DNA of 64,000 bases from Agrobacterium tumefaciens (GTDB lineage Bacteria > Pseudomonadota > Alphaproteobacteria > Rhizobiales > Rhizobiaceae). Below are positions 58,386-64,000 of the stretch, piece after piece (the first letter of the stretch is position 1; each line of letters opens with the position of its first letter). The translations under genes were made by a program, and so were the position numbers. The notes under the pieces are model-generated. The model did no database searches and was not told the DNA's origin. It worked only from the letters and a program-made list of their open reading frames with translations. The stretch covers positions 62,001-126,000 of the forward strand of contig NZ_JXQV01000003.1 in the NCBI RefSeq assembly GCF_000834635.1, read 5' to 3'.

Positions 58386-59495
58386 TCATCCCAAATCCAG
58401 CGTCACGACCACGGGGCAATGGTCTGAGGCCTTTGGTCTGTCCCAGCCTGTGCGGGGGTAGCGCTCTATGTCTTGGCCGGGCGGGAAGACGGTTCGGTAG
58501 GGCTGACCGGCGCGCACGATCTCCGGGATGCTTGCGGCGTTGCGTTCGGCAAGGTGGGGTGACAGCCAGATATAGTCGAGTTGGCAGAGATGCTGCTCCT
58601 GCGGACCACGGGAGTGGTACAGCGTCCAGCGGTCCATCGCATCGCGCCGCGTCATGGGGTTCACCGCGAAATCATCATGGGTGAAAATGTCGAGCGCGCT
58701 GCGTTCCTCACTGACAGGCGCGAAGGTATAGCCCGTGCGGCGGTTTCCAGAGATGATGACGCGCTCCTGATAGTCGTTCATGTCGCCACATATGGCGAAC
58801 TTTCTGGCGTCCCGCGGCAGGTCCTTGAAGCGGCTTTCAACGATGTGGCGGATGGCGCGCGTTTCGGCTTCGCGCACGGGCATCGTACCGAGCCGGCCAT
58901 CGCCAGCTTCCCGGGCGTTGCTCATGGATTTCAGGTGGCAGACATAAAGGCTGAATGGCTTGCCGCCGATCCGCAGGTCGAGCTCCAGACAATCCCGCTT
59001 GAAGATCTTGTCATCGATACGGTTGGTCAGCGACAGGGCTTGGTTAAACAGGTCAAGCTCGCGGTAGGTCAGCGCGGCGTGGCTCTTGATGTCGACAAGC
59101 TCGATTTTTTCTCCGTCCAGCGTTTCCTCGCGCATGATGACGGCCACATCGATGCCGCGGCTATCATTGCCTTCAACAAGGTATTTCTGCCGGTATCCAT
59201 TCCCCACCATGCGGTAGAGATAGCCATATTCGAAGGCCTGAAGGGCGGCCATGTTGTCGACTTCCTGCAGGCAGAGAATATCAGCATCCGCATCCGCAAT
59301 GGCCAGCGCAGAGAGCTGGCGCGTATCATCTGTGGAAGCAAGCATGCGCGCGCTTTCCAGCGCCTGATAGGCCGCCTCGTCCCGAACATCGAAAAGCTGC
59401 ATGGCGCGGTCGCGCCGCGTTTGGTTTCGAAAGCCGCTATAATCAAAACGGGTGAGAAGGTTTTCGATGTTGAAGGTGGCAAGCCGCAGCGACAT
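58386..59495 (-). CDS. Endonuclease/exonuclease/phosphatase-family protein
   Basis: A 369-residue EEP-fold protein without a clear signal peptide. RLATFNIENLLTRFD carries the first metal-ligand Asn, DILCLQEVDNMAAL the Glu, CHLKSMSNAREAG the His, CGDMNDYQER the Asp and Asn, and the final SDHCPVVVTLDLG the Asp-His pair. The fold covers DNases, RNases, sphingomyelinases and sugar or inositol phosphatases; the substrate cannot be told. It follows an ABC importer (59 bp gap), so it may act on the imported compound. Confidence 0.9.
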   Translation of the reverse strand: MSLRLATFNIENLLTRFDYSGFRNQTRRDRAMQLFDVRDEAAYQALESARMLASTDDTRQLSALAIADADADILCLQEVDNMAALQAFEYGYLYRMVGNGYRQKYLVEGNDSRGIDVAVIMREETLDGEKIELVDIKSHAALTYRELDLFNQALSLTNRIDDKIFKRDCLELDLRIGGKPFSLYVCHLKSMSNAREAGDGRLGTMPVREAETRAIRHIVESRFKDLPRDARKFAICGDMNDYQERVIISGNRRTGYTFAPVSEERSALDIFTHDDFAVNPMTRRDAMDRWTLYHSRGPQEQHLCQLDYIWLSPHLAERNAASIPEIVRAGQPYRTVFPPGQDIERYPRTGWDRPKASDHCPVVVTLDLG

Positions 59496-59554
59496 ACTTC
59501 ATTCCCTGTTGGCCCCCACCATATCCACAATAGATCAGACTTGCCAAGGCAGCT

Positions 59555-60583
59555 TCAAAGCCGCCAGGCAGAGCGGATGCTGACCGGATAGAGGGAGCCG
59601 ACAGCAGCGGGTTCGCGGGAGTAGGCACGCAGCACCTGCCCATCCGGCAGGGTCAGCCGCAGGGCGTAACGCTCGCCCTCGTAAAGAACATTCATGACCC
59701 TGCACGCAATGCCCTCCCCATCCTGCAAGACATCCTGCGGGCGAACCAGAATGTCACTAGTGAGTGATTCAAATCGATTATCCGTCAGAAGAGGTCGCAA
59801 CGCAGTCCAGTCGAGGGTGCGGGCCGCACCTTCCACTCTGGAAACCGAGAGGATGGCACCCTGCCCCACCAGCCCGCCCACCAGCCTGCCTTCGGGCCGG
59901 GCGTAGAGGTCGGCGGGCGCCGCCATTTGCAAAAGCTTGCCCTCGGACATGACGGCAACATCGGTTGCAAGCGCCATGGCTTCGGCCTGATCATGCGTGA
60001 CATAGACCATCGTCGCGCCTGATGTGGCGTGAAACTCGCGGAATGTTTCTTCCATTTCCTGCCGCAGATGCCGGTCCAGATTGGCGAGAGGCTCATCCAG
60101 CAGCACCACATCGGGCTCGGTCACCAGGCAACGGGCCAACGCTACGCGTTGCCGTTGCCCGCCGGAGAGTTCGGATGGGCGCCGCTGCGCATAGGCCTCA
60201 AGCCGAACAGTAGCAAGCGCATGCGCCACCTTCTGCCGGTAGCGTTCGCCCGAAATGCCCCGGACCTTGAGAGGATAGCCAGCATTGTCGGCCACCGTCA
60301 TGTGCGGCCAGAGCGCGTAGGATTGAAACACCATGGCCATGTTGCGCCGCTCTGGCGGTACCATGCTGCCAGCATCGGCCAAAACTCGATCGCCCAGCAA
60401 TATGGCACCGTCCGTCGGTTGCTCGAAGCCTGCAATCATACGCAACACGGTGGTCTTGCCGCAGCCGGAAGGGCCGAGCAGTGCCAGAAACCCGCCATCG
60501 CGCACGGTGATCGAGACATCGTTGACCGCAGGTTTGCCTGCCCCGAAAGTCTTGGAAAGACGGTTGAGTATCAGTTTCGCCAA
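59555..60583 (-). CDS. ABC importer ATP-binding protein (FbpC/PotA class)
   Basis: A 342-residue ATPase with Walker A GPSGCGKTT (about residue 38), Q-loop FQSYALWPHMTV, signature LSGGQRQR and Walker B VVLLDEPLANLD, followed by a C-terminal TOBE-like regulatory domain. It is the CUT2-FbpC-type ATPase of substrate-binding-protein importers. Its 5' end overlaps the permease gene by 13 bp, so coupled translation is likely. Confidence 0.94.
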   Translation of the reverse strand: MAKLILNRLSKTFGAGKPAVNDVSITVRDGGFLALLGPSGCGKTTVLRMIAGFEQPTDGAILLGDRVLADAGSMVPPERRNMAMVFQSYALWPHMTVADNAGYPLKVRGISGERYRQKVAHALATVRLEAYAQRRPSELSGGQRQRVALARCLVTEPDVVLLDEPLANLDRHLRQEMEETFREFHATSGATMVYVTHDQAEAMALATDVAVMSEGKLLQMAAPADLYARPEGRLVGGLVGQGAILSVSRVEGAARTLDWTALRPLLTDNRFESLTSDILVRPQDVLQDGEGIACRVMNVLYEGERYALRLTLPDGQVLRAYSREPAAVGSLYPVSIRSAWRL

Positions 60584-62259
60584 GGCACAACTCCCTTCGG
60601 CAATTTTCGCCCGAGGATTTCCAGCAGCAGCATGACAACAATGACCATCGCGACCACCAGCACTGACAGCGCCGAGGCCAGATCGAAACTGCCGCTGTCA
60701 TCGAGATTGTAGATGACGACGCCCAGCGTCTGGGTGCCTGCAGACCACAACAGCGCAGAAACGGTGAGTTCGTTGCAGGCAATGAGAAAGACGAGGATGA
60801 CTGATGCACCGGCGGCAGGCCCGACCAGTGGAAGAATGATATCGAACATGCGCCGCCAGAAACCCGCACCGGCCAGTCTTGCTGCCTCCTCCAGCGCAGG
60901 ATCGAACTGCGTGAAGGCCGACACCATGGGCTTCAGGCTGACGGCAAAGAACGATGAGAAATAGGCCAGCAGGATGATCCACAACGTGCCGTACAGAGTG
61001 ACGCCCAGCAGCGGAATGGGGGCGGCAAACAGCAGCACATAGGAAACGGAAATAACGACGCCCGGCAGCGCATAGGGAATATCGACCAGCGCCGAAAGCA
61101 GGAACATGAAGCGGCTTTTGCCCCGCACCAGAAAATAGGCCGTCAACACAGTCACCGCCAGGAGACATAGGGATGTGGCCGTGGCCAGAAACAGCGAATT
61201 GGCAAAGGCCGTGCGCGTTACCGCTTGGCGCAGCAGAATTTCTTCATAGGCATGGAGCGTCGCGGTTTTGAAGGTGAGCGGCACGCCATAGGCCGGCGCA
61301 AGCGAACTGACGATCAGCGCCGTCAGCGGCGCAACCAGCATGAAGAAAATGCCGAGCCAAAGCGCAAATTCGGCAGCCAAGCGAAAGCCGCCAAGCCGGA
61401 AGGTGGCAGCCTTGCCGGAAAGCCCGATGATGCGGTAATCGCGCCCCTTCATAGCCCGCTCCTGAATAGCAAGGCCGATGACGGAGATGATGGCAATCAT
61501 GCCGGATAGCATGGCGATATCGCCGAATGTGCTGGTGCCGAAGCTGGAAAAGCGGCTGTAGATCAGCGTCGGCAGCGTATAGATCGAAGCGGGAATGCCG
61601 AGAATGGCGGGAATCCCGAAATTGCCGACACCCGACACGAAGGAGATCGCGGCCCCCGCTATCAGCCCCGGCATGGCAAGCGGCAGAATGATGTCTTTCA
61701 GTACCCGCCAGGAGGACGCGCCGGAAAGTTTGGCAGCCTCTATGCCATCCTGCGGTAGCGCCAGCAGGCCAGAGCGCAGCGAAAGATAAACCAGCGGCGC
61801 GTGCTGCACACCCAGCAGCAGAGCAATGCCACCCATGGAATAGAGGGGCTGAGGCGAGCCGAGTGGCGGGGCAAGGCCGATGGCTTTCAACAATGTGCTG
61901 GAAGGCCCTGTCATGCCGATCCATGCCAGCGCAGTCACCTGCGGCGGTATCATCATCGGCAGCATGAACAGAAAGCTGAGGGCAGATTTGCCCCGGATAT
62001 CGCATAATGTCAGCGCCAGAGCGAAGGCGCCGCCAATGACAAGCGAAATGACCATTCCAAAAAACGATGTGGACAGCGTGTTCAACGCTGCCTGCCACAG
62101 AGCCGGATCACTCAGCAGCGGCCACATATCACCCTTCAGGGATGATAGTATGCCCGTATAGGCAAGCCGTCCCAGCGGCAGTGCGCTGAGGAGGAAAACC
62201 ACTGTGATGACAAAGGGAAACAGCCAGCGCGGCTGGCTGTTCTGTGAGATTGATGACAA
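60571..62259 (-). CDS. ABC importer permease, fused two-domain type (FbpB/ThiP-like)
   Basis: A membrane protein of about 562 residues with roughly twelve helices and two BPD permease modules; the EAA-type loops are seen as DGIEAAKLSGASSWRVLKDIILP and ALEEAARLAGAGFWRRMFDIILP. Such fused permeases serve FbpB, ThiP, PhnU or AfuB-type importers. TTG at 62259 has GGAG 8 bp upstream; a GTG three codons earlier is too close to that site. It is separated from the binding-protein gene by a hairpin. Confidence 0.9.
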   Translation of the reverse strand: MSSISQNSQPRWLFPFVITVVFLLSALPLGRLAYTGILSSLKGDMWPLLSDPALWQAALNTLSTSFFGMVISLVIGGAFALALTLCDIRGKSALSFLFMLPMMIPPQVTALAWIGMTGPSSTLLKAIGLAPPLGSPQPLYSMGGIALLLGVQHAPLVYLSLRSGLLALPQDGIEAAKLSGASSWRVLKDIILPLAMPGLIAGAAISFVSGVGNFGIPAILGIPASIYTLPTLIYSRFSSFGTSTFGDIAMLSGMIAIISVIGLAIQERAMKGRDYRIIGLSGKAATFRLGGFRLAAEFALWLGIFFMLVAPLTALIVSSLAPAYGVPLTFKTATLHAYEEILLRQAVTRTAFANSLFLATATSLCLLAVTVLTAYFLVRGKSRFMFLLSALVDIPYALPGVVISVSYVLLFAAPIPLLGVTLYGTLWIILLAYFSSFFAVSLKPMVSAFTQFDPALEEAARLAGAGFWRRMFDIILPLVGPAAGASVILVFLIACNELTVSALLWSAGTQTLGVVIYNLDDSGSFDLASALSVLVVAMVIVVMLLLEILGRKLPKGVVPWRN

Positions 62260-62275
62260 GCGTCCCACTCCATTT

Positions 62276-62317
62276 CGACGTTATCCCCGGGTCGGCCCCG
62301 GGAATAAAATGACGTCG
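62276..62317. repeat. Palindrome between the binding-protein and permease genes
   Basis: TATCCCCGGG and CCCGGGAATA fold into a GC-rich hairpin, flanked by CGACG and GACGTCG. It is a diverged relative of the interspersed palindromes elsewhere in the window. Its place after the binding-protein gene suits differential expression of that gene over the permease and ATPase. Confidence 0.7.
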
Positions 62318-62328
62318 ATGTACTCCTA

Positions 62329-63312
62329 TCAGCCCTTTGAATCGAAGATGTCAGAGAAGGACTTCAGGTCCTTTTCGGAGTTTTTCAAAGCTTCAGGCGC
62401 ATTGATGGGCAGAACCTTGATCTTATCACGCGCTGGGAAGCCTGCTGGCAGGGCAACATCGTTGCGGGCTGGAATGTAGCCCAGCTTGACGAAACCTTCC
62501 TGGCCCTTGGCAGAGAGAACGTAATCCACGAACTTCTTGGCCGCATCAGCATGCTTGGTGTGCGCCAAAATGCCGACAGGCTCGGTCACAGCCGAAACGC
62601 CTTCTTCCGGGAATACGAATTCCACCGGCGCGCCCTTGGCCTTTTCACGAATTGGCATGTAGTCGACAACCACGCCATAGGCCTTTTCGCCTGATGCAAC
62701 GGACTTCAACACCGCGCCGTTACCACCTGCGGCAATCGCCCCATTGGCCTTGAGCGCCTTGTAATAATCCCAGCCGAGTGTGCTGACACCGGCGAGTGTC
62801 TGCGCGTGAATGAGGGCTGCACCTGAGGTCAGCGGGCTTGGCATGGTCACCAGTCCTTTGGCTTCCGGCTTTTCCAGATCTTTCCAGCTGGTCGGCTTCA
62901 TGGCGGCCTGCGTGTTGTACATGATGCCAGTGGTGATCAGCTTCGTGGAGTAATAATAACCTTCCGCATCATAAAGCGCCGCATCGTAATGGGCCGCTTC
63001 CGGCGATTTGTAGGCCAGCAGTTGCTTGTTCTGCTTCATGCGCTCCAGCGTTACCGTATCGGCAATCAACAGAACGTCCGCCGCGGCATTGCCCGCCTCG
63101 ATCTCGGCCATCAGCTTGGCCATGATCTTCGGCGTTCCATCGCGAACCCATTCGATATCGATGCCGGGGTTTGCGGCCTTGAAGCCATCGACCGTGGCCT
63201 GCGCATCTTCATTCGGCTGGCTGGTATAAAGCACCAGATCAGCAGCCTGCGCGCTGCCTACCAGAATACCCAGCGAAACGATGGCAGTGAAAGTGGAGAG
63301 GAGCGTTTTCAT
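62329..63312 (-). CDS. ABC importer substrate-binding protein
   Basis: A 327-residue periplasmic protein with a signal peptide ending GSAQA near residue 23. The fold belongs to the iron/thiamine/phosphonate/sugar-phosphate binding family (SBP_bac_11/FbpA class): DLVLYTSQPNEDAQATVDGF at the N-terminus and ALYDAEGYYYSTKLITTG in the middle. Where ferric-binding FbpA has a Tyr pair, this protein reads VVVDYMPIREKAKGAP, closer to the AfuA-like and phosphonate-type members, so iron is not assured as substrate. It is the first gene of the importer operon. Confidence 0.9.
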   Translation of the reverse strand: MKTLLSTFTAIVSLGILVGSAQAADLVLYTSQPNEDAQATVDGFKAANPGIDIEWVRDGTPKIMAKLMAEIEAGNAAADVLLIADTVTLERMKQNKQLLAYKSPEAAHYDAALYDAEGYYYSTKLITTGIMYNTQAAMKPTSWKDLEKPEAKGLVTMPSPLTSGAALIHAQTLAGVSTLGWDYYKALKANGAIAAGGNGAVLKSVASGEKAYGVVVDYMPIREKAKGAPVEFVFPEEGVSAVTEPVGILAHTKHADAAKKFVDYVLSAKGQEGFVKLGYIPARNDVALPAGFPARDKIKVLPINAPEALKNSEKDLKSFSDIFDSKG

Positions 63313-63339
63313 GAATGCGGTTCCTGTTGATAGCTGGCA

Positions 63340-63389
63340 CCGCTAAAACACATATCCATAACACGTATGTGACAGACAAGTTTTAGCGG
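63340..63389. promoter_or_regulatory. Nested inverted repeat upstream of the ABC binding-protein gene
   Basis: A perfect 10-bp pair CCGCTAAAAC (63340-63349) and GTTTTAGCGG (63380-63389) encloses a second pair CACATA/TATGTG (63349-63354 and 63366-63371). It begins 28 bp upstream of the start codon. A TTGTCT...GATATG promoter can be proposed within it on the minus strand. Most likely an operator; regulator unknown. Confidence 0.55.
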
Positions 63390-63437
63390 CGACGCTGACA
63401 GGTCGTCATTTCAGGAAATAGCCCAAGGACTTCACCG

Positions 63438-64000
63438 TCACAACGTGACAGTGCCCTCGATCAAGGTCGTCACCGCACCACCAATCCAGATATCGTCGCC
63501 AACCTTATCGACACTCACGCGCCCTGCCCGGCCAAGCGCCGTGCCTTGGCTTGCGACGTAATTGCTGGCTGCGATACCGCTACCGATGAGCCATTGGGCA
63601 ATGCCCGCATTCAGGCTGCCCGTAACAGGATCTTCATAGCCATCGGTAAAGGCACGCACTTCAAAGTCAGCATCGATTTCACCGCCACAGGGCGCCACGA
63701 CACCAACGTGGAACCCCGCGTAAAGAGCGCTATAATCTGGCTTTATATCAAGCACATCCTGACGACTGCGCAGCAGCAGAGAAAGCCAGCCGGGACCATT
63801 ATCCGTCCAATTCGCGCCGACGATGGTCTCGGGCGACAATGCGAGCGCCGCCCTCACCTTCTCCAGCGTTTCAGCATCCACCGGGCCGGATTTGCGCAAG
63901 GGTGGCGCGGCAAAAGCCAGCTTGCCATTATCAACCCTGACACGAACGAGACCCGCCTCGCATTGCTGCAATACCTCCTGCACACCGGCTTTGTGGTTGT
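63438..64000 (-). CDS. PhzF-family isomerase, C-terminal part (5' end outside window)
   Basis: The frame runs open to the window edge, so about 187 residues of the C-terminus are seen. The motif EDPVTGSLNAGIAQWL is the PhzF signature of the second domain, and the segment LRSRQDVLDIKPDYSAL fits the linker. The catalytic Glu of the N-terminal domain is outside. PhzF-like proteins fold like diaminopimelate epimerase and have varied, often unknown, substrates. It is co-directional with the importer but 125 bp upstream of its first gene. Confidence 0.88.
   Translation of the reverse strand, partial: NHKAGVQEVLQQCEAGLVRVRVDNGKLAFAAPPLRKSGPVDAETLEKVRAALALSPETIVGANWTDNGPGWLSLLLRSRQDVLDIKPDYSALYAGFHVGVVAPCGGEIDADFEVRAFTDGYEDPVTGSLNAGIAQWLIGSGIAASNYVASQGTALGRAGRVSVDKVGDDIWIGGAVTTLIEGTVTL

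Noticed and set aside
62329-63312. Firm naming of the binding protein as ferric iron-binding FbpA
   Set aside because: The Tyr-Tyr iron ligand region is not conserved and no iron-responsive box was found upstream, so only the family is given.

Overview
The window looks like chromosomal DNA of an alphaproteobacterium of the order Rhizobiales, most likely family Rhizobiaceae (Agrobacterium/Rhizobium-like). This rests on the GC-rich composition, the protein families and conserved gene neighbourhoods (sufB-C-D-S-T-A with a second cysteine desulfurase, yceD-plsX-fabH-ihfA-merR, glyA-nrdR-ribD-ribE-ribH-nusB, an ldtR/ldtP pair, an Asp-type HemB), and interspersed GTCATCCTCGGG-type palindromes common in rhizobial intergenic DNA. 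Species cannot be decided from the sequence alone. Nearly all genes are ordinary core or soft-core genes. I see no prophage, transposase, CRISPR array, toxin-antitoxin pair or recognisable defence island.

Layout. 1-5.5 kb: the 3' end of a chemoreceptor gene, a MacA/MacB-like export system split into adaptor, ATPase and permease, a GreA/GreB-like factor and a MYG1-family nuclease. 5.6-12.8 kb (minus): a seven-gene SUF iron-sulfur assembly operon headed by a second cysteine desulfurase; an Irr-type ICE-like box lies upstream. 13-16.3 kb: alpha/beta hydrolase, anmK, tyrS. 16.4-27.8 kb: an ABC-2 exporter, an extensin-like lipoprotein, a Cache-domain chemoreceptor, rarA overlapping a DegP-type protease, and small accessory genes (DUF1883, LprI-like, serine hydrolase, SDR, GNAT). 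27.8-34.8 kb: ilvD, a LysR/azoR divergent pair, hlyU-like, ilvA, trkH, tRNA-Leu(UAA). 34.9-41 kb: an SNase-like membrane protein, then merR, ihfA, fabH, plsX, yceD and cbp3 on the minus strand, divergent from bamE. 41-52.4 kb (all minus): hppA, an MFS transporter, nusB, ribH, a LysE exporter, ribE, ribD, nrdR, glyA, ldtP, ldtR. 52.6-57.8 kb: DUF6163, hemB, RDD, bpt, DUF922, DnaJ-like, NTF2-like, tRNA-Thr(UGU). 58-64 kb: a small membrane protein, then a binding-protein ABC importer followed by an endo/exonuclease/phosphatase protein, and a truncated PhzF gene at the edge.

How the parts connect: the SUF operon and HemB link to iron homeostasis (iron-sulfur clusters and heme). plsX/fabH start phospholipid and fatty-acid synthesis; ribD/E/H make riboflavin and azoR uses FMN; glyA supplies one-carbon units; ldtR/ldtP and anmK act on cell-wall formation and recycling.

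The most unusual signals are non-coding: a 114-bp near-symmetric palindrome between glyA and nrdR, a nested inverted repeat upstream of the ABC binding protein, three hairpins between the MFS gene and hppA, the ICE-like box at the suf operon, and dispersed palindromes, one of which supplies the C-terminus of an acetyltransferase. I did not find a convincing new multi-gene system.
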